DNA of 64,000 nt from Halomarinibacterium sedimenti (GCF_019312585.1 NZ_JAHWDP010000001.1:248001-312000); one strand, 5' to 3'. Positions 9,087 through 17,953 are shown, numbered from the stretch's first letter. A program made the numbers and translations. The notes: generated by a model not told the origin, from the sequence alone.

Positions 9087-10319
9087 TTATTGGAAATCGA
9101 TTGAAAAGCCCACAGATTTAAGGTCTTCCCAAAAAGTTGGATAAGATTTTGAAACCACTTCACAATCATTTATCTGTAACGATGTCTTTAAAGCTAAAGG
9201 AGCAAATGCCATTGCCATACGATGGTCATTATAGGTATTGATTGAAACATTTTTAAATATAGTATTTGAAGAAGTTAGTTTAAGACTGGCTTCATTAATC
9301 TCAAGGTAAGCGCCTAATTTTTCTAATTCTACTTTTAAAGCCGTAAGCCTATCTGTCTCTTTAATTTTCAAGGTGTGAAGTCCTTGGAGTTCACAGTCAG
9401 TTCCTAAACCAAAGCATGTTACTGCAATAGTTTGTGCAATATCTGGAGTATTGACTAAATTAAAATTGACTTTATTAGGGACCTCAATTTTACTTTTTGA
9501 AAGCTTAATGGCATTTTCTTTTGGGAAAAATTCAGTTTCAACTCCTAAGCTTGTGTATATTGTTGAAAGTGCTGCATCTCCTTGTAAGCTTTGCTTTCGA
9601 TAACTTTTTAAAACAATTTCAGTTGCTTTAGACAGTGCTACGATACTATAAAAATAGGATGCCGAACTCCAATCTGATTCCACAACAACCGTTTGATTCT
9701 CGATACTTTTTTTATTAGGGATATAAATATTATTTTCTGAAAAATTCCCTTCAATACCTAGCTGTTGCATCAAAGCTAACGTCATATTTATATATGGCAC
9801 TGAAGTGATTTTTCCCTCTAATTGTATTGTTAAGCCGTTGGGTAAGGATGGAGCAATTAGCATTAACGCAGAAATGAACTGACTGCTTGTAGTAGCCGCT
9901 ATCGACACTTTATTTTGAGTCAATTTTTTTCCTCTTATTTTTAAAGGTGGATATCCATCATTTTTTTCATATTGAATATCCGCCCCCATTTGTCGTAAAG
10001 CTTCTACTAAAATACCTATAGGACGCTCTTGCATTCTTTCACTGCCTGTGAGAATAACTTCAGAATTTTCTTTACAAGCAAAATAGGCAGTTAAAAATCG
10101 CATCGCAGTGCCCGCATGGTGAATATCAACTTCTTTCTCTTTTGAGTTTAACGCCTTTTGAAGGTATTTGGTGTCATCACTTTCTGAAAGATTTTCAATA
10201 GTGATGTTAGGATATAAAGCCTTAAGAATAAGCAAACGATTCGATTCACTTTTTGAACCCGTTATTTGGACTTCAAACGTTTTTTTGGGAAGTGTTGTAT
10301 GGTGGAGAATTGCCTTCAA
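9087..10319 (-). CDS. aroA: 3-phosphoshikimate 1-carboxyvinyltransferase (EPSP synthase)
   Basis: 410 residues. Joins shikimate-3-phosphate and phosphoenolpyruvate in the shikimate pathway. Visible motifs: GSKSESNRLLIL near residue 22, HAGTAMRFLTAYFA (the NAGTAMR-type loop), ERPIGILVEALRQMGA and the C-terminal IKETDRL and YNDHRMAMAFAPLAL. Somewhat shorter than the E. coli enzyme. It lies one base downstream of a small membrane protein gene and is probably co-transcribed with the rsgA-dtd-MazG group. Confidence 0.96.
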   Translation of the reverse strand: MKAILHHTTLPKKTFEVQITGSKSESNRLLILKALYPNITIENLSESDDTKYLQKALNSKEKEVDIHHAGTAMRFLTAYFACKENSEVILTGSERMQERPIGILVEALRQMGADIQYEKNDGYPPLKIRGKKLTQNKVSIAATTSSQFISALMLIAPSLPNGLTIQLEGKITSVPYINMTLALMQQLGIEGNFSENNIYIPNKKSIENQTVVVESDWSSASYFYSIVALSKATEIVLKSYRKQSLQGDAALSTIYTSLGVETEFFPKENAIKLSKSKIEVPNKVNFNLVNTPDIAQTIAVTCFGLGTDCELQGLHTLKIKETDRLTALKVELEKLGAYLEINEASLKLTSSNTIFKNVSINTYNDHRMAMAFAPLALKTSLQINDCEVVSKSYPTFWEDLKSVGFSIDFQ

Positions 10320-10320
10320 A

Positions 10321-10554
10321 TTATTTCTGATTCTCTTTCAGTTTTTTCCAAAACTTTCCGTAGGTAACAAAAAAACCATACACAAAGCCCCCAAGACCAA
10401 TAGAAAGTAAAAAAACAACGGGATCTCTAGAAATAAATTCGAAGCTAAAGCCTTCAATCGCCCATTTAAATATGCAGAAAAGCACTGCAAATGCAATTGC
10501 CAAAGTGACAACCGACCTCCAAAAATTTTTATGATTAACAATTTTTTTGAACAT
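10321..10554 (-). CDS. Small two-helix membrane protein, unknown function
   Basis: 77 residues. Two hydrophobic helices, about 15-33 and 44-66, with basic residues at both ends (MFKKIVNHK and WKKLKENQK). The gap to the MazG-like gene is one base and to aroA is one base, so it is clearly in the operon. No family was recognised. An overlapping frame at 10338-10541 has lower plausibility and was rejected. Confidence 0.75.
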   Translation of the reverse strand: MFKKIVNHKNFWRSVVTLAIAFAVLFCIFKWAIEGFSFEFISRDPVVFLLSIGLGGFVYGFFVTYGKFWKKLKENQK

Positions 10555-10555
10555 G

Positions 10556-10882
10556 CTATTTCAGTTTTTCGTTATTGTGGTGACGGTCGTGATCTCGTTT
10601 GGTTTTCTTCTCCATTTTTTTATCGAATGCTGCTTGTAAATCCACTCCTGTTTGGTTTGCTAAACAAAGTACTACAAAAACTACATCTGCCAACTCCTCA
10701 CCTAAGTCTTTATCCTTATCGCTTTCTTTTTCACTTTGCTCACCGTATCTACGCGCAATAATGCGAGCTACTTCGCCAACCTCCTCAGAAAGCTGAGCCA
10801 TATTGGTAAGCTCGTTAAAATAACGAACCCCGTGTTCTTTAATCCAGTCGTCTACTATTTTTTGAGCGTTTTGAATATCCAT
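10556..10882 (-). CDS. MazG-like nucleotide pyrophosphohydrolase
   Basis: 108 residues. Predicted all-alpha NTP pyrophosphohydrolase that removes non-canonical or excess nucleotides. Metal-binding acidic motifs are visible: LSEEVGEVARI at about 30-40 (ExxE) and ELADVVFVVLCLA at about 63-75 (ExxD). The Lys/Asp/His-rich tail is disordered. The stop of dtd and the ATG of this gene share a base at 10882, suggesting coupled translation. Confidence 0.88.
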   Translation of the reverse strand: MDIQNAQKIVDDWIKEHGVRYFNELTNMAQLSEEVGEVARIIARRYGEQSEKESDKDKDLGEELADVVFVVLCLANQTGVDLQAAFDKKMEKKTKRDHDRHHNNEKLK

Positions 10883-11334
10883 TACTCCCTAATTTTTGAA
10901 TCTATTATAATTGTTACAGGTCCATCATTAATTAAAGCAACATCCATCATGGCACCAAATTCTCCTGTCATTACTTTTTGTTGGCTATCCATTTTAAGTT
11001 GTTTTACAAATTCTTCATATAATGGTATAGCAATTTCTGGGCGAGCGGCTTTAATAAATGAAGGCCTATTCCCTTTTTTGGTACTTGCATGTAGTGTAAA
11101 CTGGCTAACCACCAATACCTCCCCTTGTATATCTAACAACGATTTGTTCATGGCATCGTTTTCATCTGAGAACACCCTTAATTGAACTATTTTTTTACTT
11201 AACCATTGAATATCTTCTAAAGAATCTTCTGTTTCAATGCCTAACAATATAAGAAACCCATTATTAATTTCTGAAATAATTTGCCTTTCAACTGTTACGG
11301 AAGCTTTTTTTACTCTTTGTACTACAACTCTCAT
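10882..11334 (-). CDS. dtd: D-aminoacyl-tRNA deacylase
   Basis: 150 residues. Hydrolyses D-amino acids, and glycine misacylated on tRNA-Ala, from tRNA. Both diagnostic motifs are present: SQFTL (about residues 76-80) and the cross-subunit NDGPVT motif near 137. Its ATG region overlaps the rsgA stop by four bases; it overlaps the MazG-like gene by one base. Confidence 0.96.
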   Translation of the reverse strand: MRVVVQRVKKASVTVERQIISEINNGFLILLGIETEDSLEDIQWLSKKIVQLRVFSDENDAMNKSLLDIQGEVLVVSQFTLHASTKKGNRPSFIKAARPEIAIPLYEEFVKQLKMDSQQKVMTGEFGAMMDVALINDGPVTIIIDSKIRE

Positions 11335-12287
11335 TCTTTATTATAAATATCTTTTCGATAGGTTTCATCTTCTCCTTCCAAAATTTGTAAATAACTTTTG
11401 TAACGAGACCAAGCAAGTTCGTCTTTTTCTAAGGCCTCTTTCACTGCACATTTTGGTTCTTCAAGATGCAAACAATTATGAAATTTACAATGTACTTTTA
11501 AAGCAAAAAATTCTGGAAAATAATCGGCCAATTCTTCTTTTTCCATTTCCACAATACCAAAGCCCTTTATCCCTGGGGTATCAATAATTTGACCTTCAAA
11601 AGAAAGATCATACATCTCTGCAAAGGTAGTGGTATGTTGTCCTTGTAGATGTTGTTCGGATATTTCGGAAGTTTTTAAATTTAAATTGGGTTCAATGGTA
11701 TTGATTAAAGTAGATTTCCCAACCCCACTATGGCCAGAAAACATAGATACTTTATGCTGCATTAATGTCTTTACCTTATCAATATTTTTTCCTGTTTTGG
11801 CAGATATCCCTATACATTCATAGCCAATACTTCTGTATAAATGTGCTAAGTATTTAATTTCTAAAACCTCTTCTTCAGTATAGGTGTCAATTTTATTAAA
11901 TAGTAAGACGGCTTTTACATGATAAGCTTCGGCAGTTATTAAAAAACGATCTATAAAAGTGGTAAATGTGGGAGGATTATTCAATGTTACTAATAAAAAA
12001 GCAATATCGATATTTGCTGCAATAATGTGAGTTTGTTTTGAAAGATTGACCGATTTACGAATGATGTAATTTTCTCTTTCTTCAATTTCATAAATAATAC
12101 CGATGGTTTCATCTCCTTTGGTCTCCACTTCAAACAACACACGGTCACCCACAGCCACTGGATTGGTACTCTTTATGCCTTCAATACGAAACTTCCCCTT
12201 TAAACGGCATTCGTAAAAAGTTCCGTTTTGAGATTTTACGGTATACCAACTTCCTGTAGATTTATAAACGGTGCCTTTCATTATCAC
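11331..12287 (-). CDS. rsgA: Ribosome small-subunit-dependent GTPase A
   Basis: 318 residues. Late 30S assembly GTPase with the circularly permuted G motif order: OB fold (about 1-75), G4 FNKID, G1 [13 protein letters not shown]2 TTT and G3 DTPGIKGFG. It ends in a zinc-binding CxxxxxCxHxxxxxxC-type segment ([17 protein letters not shown]). First gene of a tightly packed operon with dtd, the MazG-like gene, a small membrane protein and aroA. The start could be MIMKG or the Met two codons later. Confidence 0.96.
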   Translation of the reverse strand: MIMKGTVYKSTGSWYTVKSQNGTFYECRLKGKFRIEGIKSTNPVAVGDRVLFEVETKGDETIGIIYEIEERENYIIRKSVNLSKQTHIIAANIDIAFLLVTLNNPPTFTTFIDRFLITAEAYHVKAVLLFNKIDTYTEEEVLEIKYLAHLYRSIGYECIGISAKTGKNIDKVKTLMQHKVSMFSGHSGVGKSTLINTIEPNLNLKTSEISEQHLQGQHTTTFAEMYDLSFEGQIIDTPGIKGFGIVEMEKEELADYFPEFFALKVHCKFHNCLHLEEPKCAVKEALEKDELAWSRYKSYLQILEGEDETYRKDIYNKE

Positions 12288-12363
12288 AAAAATCTGAAAA
12301 TTAAAGCAAACGACCTCACATAAATTTTATATTTGCAATTCCACAAAAATTAAACACTTAATT

Positions 12364-12816
12364 ATGAAAAAATTTACAATTCTCCTTTTGTTACTTGTTT
12401 TCATCCCCGAAATAAATGCGCAGGTATATGAATTTAAAACCATAACGGTTATTGAATCTATTATCCCTAATGGATTGGGTCGCTCTAGAATGATCTCTGT
12501 AAATGATGAAAGAGATTATAAAGAGTTTACTTCTACCCGCTCTGAAGAGGACAACGATCGAAACAAATCTGACCGAAGCGACATTCGCGTAAAGGGATTT
12601 GACGAAACCAAACTATTAAATTTCTTTAATTTGGGCGGAATTCGTTTCCAAAACATTGCTGCCAATGATGCTATTGTAACCTCAAAACTTAATGCAATGT
12701 CTGAAGAAGGTTGGGAGCTTACTTTTGTAAACAGTGGTGTTGAAAGCTACGGAGGTAAAGGTGACGACAACGGAATTTACATTACTCGCTATATTTTTAA
12801 AAGAGTTAAACAATAA
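12364..12816 (+). CDS. Secreted protein of unknown function
   Basis: 150 residues. A signal peptide covers about 1-19 (ends EINAQ). The mature part is hydrophilic, with SMISVNDERDY-type charged segments and a WELTFVNSGVESYGGKGDD segment near the C-terminus. No conserved domain was recognised. Divergent from rsgA and convergent with the DAHP synthase gene, so monocistronic. The upstream sequence contains TATATTTGC (12326-12334), a plausible Bacteroidetes -7 box. Confidence 0.75.
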   Translation: MKKFTILLLLLVFIPEINAQVYEFKTITVIESIIPNGLGRSRMISVNDERDYKEFTSTRSEEDNDRNKSDRSDIRVKGFDETKLLNFFNLGGIRFQNIAANDAIVTSKLNAMSEEGWELTFVNSGVESYGGKGDDNGIYITRYIFKRVKQ

Positions 12817-12828
12817 TATTATTGAAAG

Positions 12829-12856
12829 AAAAAAGCCTGCTAATGCAGGCTTTTTT
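12829..12856. terminator. Shared bidirectional terminator containing the aroF stop codon
   Basis: AAAAAGCCTGC / GCAGGCTTTTTT with a TAAT loop. The minus-strand stop codon of the DAHP synthase (12842-12840) lies at the loop. It serves both convergent genes. Confidence 0.88.
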
Positions 12857-13940
12857 CTTGTTGTGAAACAATTTTATTTTGATGGTTAATGGATTCTTGG
12901 TGAATGGCTTTATAAATTCTAAGGATGAATTCTTCGCTCAAGCGATGTTCTTCACCTTCCAAAATCATTTTACCAAGAATTTCATTCCATCGTTTCGATT
13001 GTAAAATAGCCACATTGTTTTCTCTTTTCAATTCTCCAATGGCGTCGGCAATTTTCATTCGTTTTCCAAGCATTTCAATTAATTGATGGTCAATAACATC
13101 AATCTTCGTTCTAAGAGTAGCTAATTTGTTATTAAATTCTATTGCATCCCCTTCCTCTTTTCTTATTTTTAAATCAACCGTCATTTTATCGAGAGTTGAC
13201 GGAGTAATTTGCTGCGTAGCATCGCTCCAAGCATTGTCCGGATCGTAATGGGTTTCTACCATTAATCCATCGTAATTGAGGTCTAATGCCGTTTGACATA
13301 AATCAAATATAATATCCCTTCTTCCTGCAATATGCGAAGGGTCTAAAATTAAAGGCAAATCTGGAAAGCGATTTTGCAAATCGATGGCAATTTGCCATTC
13401 AGGATTGTTACGATATCTGGTTTTCTCGTACGTTGAAAATCCTCTATGAATTACCCCTAGGTTTTTTACATTGGCACTATAAAAACGTTCTACGGCACCT
13501 AGCCAAAGGGACAAATCTGGATTTACTGGGTTTTTTATCAGGACAATTTTATCAGTTCCCTTTAAGGCATCTGCGATTTCTTGTACAATGAACGGTGACA
13601 CTGTAGACCGTGCTCCAACCCATAAAATATCTACATCGTGTTCGAGGGCTAATTCCACATGGTTTGCATTAGCCACTTCGGTTGTGGTTAACAGGCCTGT
13701 TTCTTCCTTAGCTCTTTGAAGCCATTTTAAGCCTAATGCACCAACACCTTCAAAATTTCCAGGACGGGTACGTGGTTTCCAAATACCAGCTCTAAAAACA
13801 GTGGCGTCAGTATTCTTAAGCTCATGAGCAATTTTAAGCACTTGCGCTTCGGTTTCGGCACTACAAGGTCCTGCAATCACTAATGGATGCGCCAATTCCA
13901 TGGCATCTAACCAATTTCTTAATTCTTTTTTATTCTCCAT
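12840..13940 (-). CDS. Bifunctional DAHP synthase / type II chorismate mutase
   Basis: 366 residues. N-terminal DAHP synthase (about 1-255; VIAGPCSAET, FRAGIWKPRTRPG, ILDPSHIAGRR) makes the first intermediate of the shikimate pathway. The C-terminal AroQ-type helical chorismate mutase (about 270-350; LRTKIDVIDHQLIEMLGKRM) converts chorismate to prephenate. It overlaps the end of pheA by 11 bases, so mutase and dehydratase are co-made. In the Flavobacteriia operons I recall, an aminotransferase and tyrA stand between pheA and this gene; both are absent here. Confidence 0.95.
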   Translation of the reverse strand: MENKKELRNWLDAMELAHPLVIAGPCSAETEAQVLKIAHELKNTDATVFRAGIWKPRTRPGNFEGVGALGLKWLQRAKEETGLLTTTEVANANHVELALEHDVDILWVGARSTVSPFIVQEIADALKGTDKIVLIKNPVNPDLSLWLGAVERFYSANVKNLGVIHRGFSTYEKTRYRNNPEWQIAIDLQNRFPDLPLILDPSHIAGRRDIIFDLCQTALDLNYDGLMVETHYDPDNAWSDATQQITPSTLDKMTVDLKIRKEEGDAIEFNNKLATLRTKIDVIDHQLIEMLGKRMKIADAIGELKRENNVAILQSKRWNEILGKMILEGEEHRLSEEFILRIYKAIHQESINHQNKIVSQQEKSLH

Positions 13941-14799
13941 CTTGTATTACGTTAGTTAATTCACTGGGTACATTTTCAATGTTTTGGGCATACATACCAA
14001 GTATTTTGAAATTCTTTACAAATTGTTTTAAACTTTCAGTAGCACTATAAAAATCCTGTGGATCCAAAAATGTCACATCCACAAAAAAGGCATATTTCCA
14101 CGGTGTTCCTAAAACTGGCAAGGATTGAATTTTGGTGAGATTTATATTATGCAAAGCCATAATTTGAAGTGCCTTACTCAAGGTTCCTACTTCATGACCC
14201 AATTGAAATCGTATGGAAGCTTTGTTTGGTACTTTTTTAGTAGCGGAAGTACCCTTATTCCCAATTAACACAAAACGGGTGTGATTCTCTTTAATATCTT
14301 GAATATTACTATCCAATATTTTTAAACCATAGCGTTCTGCCACTTGTTTTCCTGCAATAGCCGCTACTCCTTGAAGATTGTTTTCACGAATTCGTTTGGC
14401 TTCACTAGCCGTATCGTTCCCTTCAATAATTTTGAATTGCGGCGGGAATTTTCTTAAATAATCACGACACTGAAGCAATGCGACAGGATGTGAATGCACT
14501 TCAAAAATATCGATAATCGATTCAGTTTCAAGTGCCATTAAATACATTTGAATATTAAGAAATACCTCATCCAAAATTTCAAAATCCCCTTTTTCAACCA
14601 GATTATAGTTGGGTAAAAGCGATCCCGTAATGGTGTTTTCAATGGCAAGAACACCAAAATCCGCTTTTTTATTTTTCACGCTTTGGGTAACTCCGTCAAA
14701 AGAATCACACATGACTAAGTCTACTTTCTCGTTTGGAAATAACTTCTGGACAGCTTCATCATGGAAAGAACCTTCAATTCCTTGTATTGCAATTTTCAT
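13930..14799 (-). CDS. pheA: Prephenate dehydratase
   Basis: 289 residues. Turns prephenate into phenylpyruvate, the committed step to phenylalanine. The catalytic domain is about 1-185, with the TRF motif in ENHTRFVLIG. The C-terminal ACT domain is about 200-285; the Phe-binding ESRP motif of E. coli-type enzymes reads QSLP here (LTKIQSLPVLG), so feedback sensitivity may differ. I recall this variant in other Bacteroidetes. First gene of the operon, preceded by a Phe/Tyr leader peptide and attenuator. Confidence 0.95.
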   Translation of the reverse strand: MKIAIQGIEGSFHDEAVQKLFPNEKVDLVMCDSFDGVTQSVKNKKADFGVLAIENTITGSLLPNYNLVEKGDFEILDEVFLNIQMYLMALETESIIDIFEVHSHPVALLQCRDYLRKFPPQFKIIEGNDTASEAKRIRENNLQGVAAIAGKQVAERYGLKILDSNIQDIKENHTRFVLIGNKGTSATKKVPNKASIRFQLGHEVGTLSKALQIMALHNINLTKIQSLPVLGTPWKYAFFVDVTFLDPQDFYSATESLKQFVKNFKILGMYAQNIENVPSELTNVIQDGE

Positions 14800-14824
14800 A
14801 ATTCGAATAATTAAAATGTTCCAT

Positions 14825-14853
14825 AAAAAAACCCGGAAATAAGCTCCGGGTTT
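14825..14853 (-). terminator. Attenuator terminator of the pheA operon
   Basis: On the minus strand AACCCGGA / TCCGGGTT with a GCTTATT loop runs directly into a T tract, 26-54 bases upstream of the pheA ATG. A competing antiterminator is available: CGGGT at 14891-14887, inside the leader peptide gene, pairs with ACCCG at 14851-14847, with a small AATTTA/TAAATT hairpin in between. Terminator and antiterminator are mutually exclusive. Confidence 0.85.
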
Positions 14854-14876
14854 CTAAATTTATAATTTAACATAAA

Positions 14877-14948
14877 TTACATAGTTACCCGTTTCTTACC
14901 GTAAAAGTAAAAAAACCAAAAGTTGAAATATGTAAAAAATGTATTCAT
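14877..14948 (-). CDS. Aromatic-rich leader peptide of the pheA-aroF operon
   Basis: A 23-codon ORF (ATG at 14948, TAA at 14879-14877). It begins MNTFFTYFNFWFFYFY and ends GKKRVTM, so 11 of 23 residues are aromatic: seven Phe, three Tyr and one Trp. It is followed at once by a terminator hairpin and then pheA. Codons 20-21 (CGG GTA) contain the antiterminator strand. A ribosome that stalls at Phe/Tyr codons leaves this strand free to pair and lets transcription continue. A ribosome that reaches the stop codon covers it and lets the terminator form. This is classical attenuation; peptide and hairpins are read directly, the mechanism is inferred. Confidence 0.85.
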   Translation of the reverse strand: MNTFFTYFNFWFFYFYGKKRVTM

Positions 14949-14965
14949 TGCGCTATTAATTGTTG

Positions 14966-14995
14966 CTAAAGTAAACAATACTTTATAACAACAAA
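14966..14995 (-). promoter_or_regulatory. Possible promoter of the pheA leader
   Basis: TTTG (14995-14992), then 18 nt, then TACTTTAG (14973-14966), one mismatch to TAnnTTTG. It would start transcription about 12 bases before the leader ATG. Weak match; a proposal only. Confidence 0.4.
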
Positions 14996-15042
14996 ATCTT
15001 TTTTGCGTTTTTTTATTTGTGTAGCTTTACCTTTTTAAAATT

Positions 15043-15942
15043 ATGTCGATAGAAGTACAACATATTTCAAAAACCTATGGCAATCAAAAAGCCCTAGACG
15101 ATGTTTCTTTCTCACTTAAAAAAGGAGAGATTGTAGGATTCCTTGGTCCAAATGGTGCTGGGAAATCTACGATGATGAAGATTTTAACTACCTATCTCGA
15201 AGCATCAAATGGAAGCGCCTCTGTAAATGGTTTTTCTGTTGAAAAAGAGGCTTCAAATGTTCAAAGAAGTATTGGCTATTTAGCGGAACACAATCCTTTA
15301 TATTTGGATATGTACGTAAAAGAGTATCTTCTTTTTAATGCTGAAGTGTACGGCGTTTCTAAAAATGAAGTTGAGAATGTTATTTTAAAAACAGGTCTCA
15401 CATCTGAAGCACATAAAAAAATTCAGCAACTCTCAAAAGGGTATCGACAGCGTGTGGGCTTGGCCAATGCCTTATTGCATAATCCAGATGTTTTAATTTT
15501 AGATGAGCCCACTACAGGTTTAGACCCCAACCAACTGATTGAAATACGAGAATTGATAAAAAATGTGGGTAAAGAAAAAACCGTACTTCTTTCTACCCAT
15601 ATTATGCAAGAAGTGGAAGCTATTTGTGATCGTGTCATTATAATAAATAAAGGAAAAATTGTTTTGGATACACCTTTTAGAGAGCTTCGGAATAATAAAA
15701 CCCAAATTATTGAAGTGGAATTTGACTATAGGGTTGAAGAAGTGGCATTGCAAAATATCTCTTCAATAAAAAATATTGAAAACAAAGAAGGCTTTTTATA
15801 TCATTTACATTTTAATACAGAAGAAGATATGCGAGGTAAGGTATTTGATTTTGCACATGATAATGGATTAAAAATACTTCAGTTACATCAAAAAAATACC
15901 TCCCTAGAAAAGTTATTTATTGAATTAACTACTCAAAAATAA
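15043..15942 (+). CDS. gldA: Gliding-motility ABC transporter ATP-binding protein GldA
   Basis: 299 residues. ATPase of the GldA-GldF-GldG ABC transporter needed for flavobacterial gliding. Walker A GPNGAGKST at about 36-44, signature LSKGYRQRVGLA, Walker B VLILDEPT, switch His in LLSTHIMQEVE. Length and the C-terminal extension after residue 220 fit GldA rather than a generic drug exporter. gldF and gldG are not in this window; I recall gldA often lying apart from them. Its 3' end overlaps the convergent lipoprotein gene by 14 bases. Confidence 0.92.
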   Translation: MSIEVQHISKTYGNQKALDDVSFSLKKGEIVGFLGPNGAGKSTMMKILTTYLEASNGSASVNGFSVEKEASNVQRSIGYLAEHNPLYLDMYVKEYLLFNAEVYGVSKNEVENVILKTGLTSEAHKKIQQLSKGYRQRVGLANALLHNPDVLILDEPTTGLDPNQLIEIRELIKNVGKEKTVLLSTHIMQEVEAICDRVIIINKGKIVLDTPFRELRNNKTQIIEVEFDYRVEEVALQNISSIKNIENKEGFLYHLHFNTEEDMRGKVFDFAHDNGLKILQLHQKNTSLEKLFIELTTQK

Positions 15943-16690
15943 GTCTTCCTGTGTAAAGTTCTTCAACCTTTACAAACGGAGGGCGATTTTTAGAAATAAC
16001 ATCTCCTATTCCTTGAATAACTCCACTAATTCTTTCTACAGGATATACAATTATTTTATTTGTACTTCTGTGGCTAACAAAAACCTTATCCGTAATCAAT
16101 TCTTCAGCTTCGACTCGAACATCCCCATCCGAGAGAACATAAGACACGGAACGTGCCACTCCTTGAAGTCTAAAGGTAGATAATCCATTAGCAAGAATTT
16201 CAATTGTGGATACATCAATATTATCAAGATTGAAATCACCATCAATATGAAATTCATCTTCTTCAAATTGATCTTCAGAAATCAAGACTATTTTATGGTT
16301 TTTTAGCCTACCTATATTCTCCACCGTTAAACCAGAGCTATTTCTTATTTTCAAAGTATCGGCAAGTACAGTAACAAAGACCGTTGTTCCTTCATCAATA
16401 TCTCTAACAAAGTTACAGCTGTTCCTGTCACTTACTTTTAAAATACTATCTTCTACTCGAACTCTAATCTCGTTAAATAGATTTTTTCCAGATCTAACCA
16501 TGACTCTCTTTTCTGGGCCTTCTACTAAAACCAATTTTACTCTATCCCACACAATAATACTATTAAAGTCATCAACTTCATATACCTCTTCCAACATATC
16601 ACCGGCGGACTGAAAGCAATCTGGAGCGTTTTCAGAATCACATCCAAAAATTAAAAACAAAATTGATATATAGAATAAATTTTTCATCAT
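15929..16690 (-). CDS. Head-GIN/DUF2807-type putative auto-transporter adhesin lipoprotein
   Basis: 253 residues. Lipobox ILFLIFGC near residue 16 marks a lipoprotein. The mature part begins with YEVDDFNSIIVWDRVKLVLVEGPEKRVMVRSG and continues as repeated short beta strands with DGDVRVEAEEL-type turns. That is the layout of the DUF2807 (head GIN) beta-solenoid family common in Bacteroidetes. Ligand unknown. It starts one base after the PagL-like gene ends, so the two are probably co-transcribed. Confidence 0.75.
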   Translation of the reverse strand: MMKNLFYISILFLIFGCDSENAPDCFQSAGDMLEEVYEVDDFNSIIVWDRVKLVLVEGPEKRVMVRSGKNLFNEIRVRVEDSILKVSDRNSCNFVRDIDEGTTVFVTVLADTLKIRNSSGLTVENIGRLKNHKIVLISEDQFEEDEFHIDGDFNLDNIDVSTIEILANGLSTFRLQGVARSVSYVLSDGDVRVEAEELITDKVFVSHRSTNKIIVYPVERISGVIQGIGDVISKNRPPFVKVEELYTGRLIFE

Positions 16691-16691
16691 T

Positions 16692-17801
16692 TTACAATCT
16701 TAAACCTAAACCAAATTCAACCGCTTCCGCCTTTGCCCAATGTGCTTTAACAGTCACAGCGATAAAAACATTGTCATTAAACATATATCGTTTTAGACCC
16801 AACCTATTATAGGTGATATTCTCAAACTCATATGGCCAGTAGATATATCTTCCTAACTGTGAAACAAACGCTACTTTATTAAATCGAAGTTCATGGCCAA
16901 TAAAAACTCCTACCCTTCTAAAATCCTCATCGCCTGTAAGTCCATCACCGGGATAGGCAATTTCTCTATAGCGAATTAAATTAAGTAAAAAATAAGAAAA
17001 ATATACATCTACACCAGCTTGAAAAGTACTTTTATAATTAATTCTTTTATCTGCAAAAAATGAAAAAGTATAAAAGGGGAACTGACCCAATCCATTCACA
17101 TCGGCTTCATTAACCCCAGTTCTAAAAACAACATTGTAATGAATTCGCTCTGCATAATTTGAACTTCTCCAAGACCCCACCGGAATTCTAACTGGGAAAT
17201 TTGGGGCATCAAATTGATAGCTTAAACCTGCACTTGCAAAAAGTGTATTCGTACTATTATTAGGAGCTTTTAGATTTGCATTGGAATAGTGTAAAACTCC
17301 TAAATTAAGCTGTATTCCTAAACCATCAATAATATTTTCTTTTACAAATCCTGCCTTTATAAAAGTGGAACTTAAAAACCTACTTCCATAGGCACTATTT
17401 TCGTAATTATCATCTGGGTGATATGGGTTGGAAGCATATGCAACACCTTGACCCACTGTAACTCTTAAATATCTATTTAAAAAATACCAGTTAAAATGTC
17501 CATACAGCCCATAGTTTTCACCTAAATATGTATTCTTTAAATCTTGGTATGAAAATGTAAAGCCCCAATCTGGAAAATTATACCTTCCCTCCCATTCATT
17601 CCAACCGTATGTTTTTCGGTTATAAGAAAGCCACAAACCATTAGGAAAATCTGTGATTAAATGGGAGATATCTTGATTGTGTTCTAGAATGCTTCCATAA
17701 AAATAATCTGCTTCTATAGAAAATGGTTTCACCTCATTTTGCTGTCCTACAGTAACATGGGCAACAAACAGAAAAAAAAACAGATTAAATAAATTTCTCA
17801 T
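16692..17801 (-). CDS. Acyloxyacyl hydrolase / PagL-type lipid A deacylase-like barrel
   Basis: 369 residues from the Met at 17801, which directly precedes a signal peptide (MRNLFNLFFFLFVAHVTVGQ); an in-frame ATG at 17828 would add nine unlikely residues. The protein is barrel-like throughout. The HYSNANLKAPNNS segment near residue 175 matches the His-Tyr-Ser catalytic region of PagL enzymes, which remove the 3-position acyl chain of lipid A in the outer membrane. The acidic member of the triad cannot be placed with certainty. Together with the downstream lipoprotein it looks like an envelope pair behind the metH-metF operon. Confidence 0.7.
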   Translation of the reverse strand: MRNLFNLFFFLFVAHVTVGQQNEVKPFSIEADYFYGSILEHNQDISHLITDFPNGLWLSYNRKTYGWNEWEGRYNFPDWGFTFSYQDLKNTYLGENYGLYGHFNWYFLNRYLRVTVGQGVAYASNPYHPDDNYENSAYGSRFLSSTFIKAGFVKENIIDGLGIQLNLGVLHYSNANLKAPNNSTNTLFASAGLSYQFDAPNFPVRIPVGSWRSSNYAERIHYNVVFRTGVNEADVNGLGQFPFYTFSFFADKRINYKSTFQAGVDVYFSYFLLNLIRYREIAYPGDGLTGDEDFRRVGVFIGHELRFNKVAFVSQLGRYIYWPYEFENITYNRLGLKRYMFNDNVFIAVTVKAHWAKAEAVEFGLGLRL

Positions 17802-17827
17802 AGCTTTTAAGAAGCCGTAAATATACA

Positions 17828-17953
17828 TTAATCTTCAAATATTAACCCCTCAGGACTGAATTCTTCAATATCAATAACAGTTAACTTTTTCAATGATAAA
17901 CAACCGGTTCCATGGGTAACATCACATAGTATATTAACTAACAATTCAGTCAT
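17828..17953 (-). CDS. Possible 41-residue small protein between metF and the PagL-like gene
   Basis: An ORF starting MTELLVNILCDVTHGTGC and ending EEFSPEGLIFED fills the space between the metF stop (17979) and the next gene. Composition looks more protein-like than most shadow frames (balanced charge, no low-complexity stretch). No family was recognised. It could extend upstream in frame to 18061 by overlapping metF, which is less likely. Confidence 0.33.
   Translation of the reverse strand: MTELLVNILCDVTHGTGCLSLKKLTVIDIEEFSPEGLIFED

Noticed and set aside
10338-10541. Alternative 67-residue frame inside the small membrane-protein gene
   Set aside because: The longer frame at 10321-10554 has better topology, start position and operon spacing.
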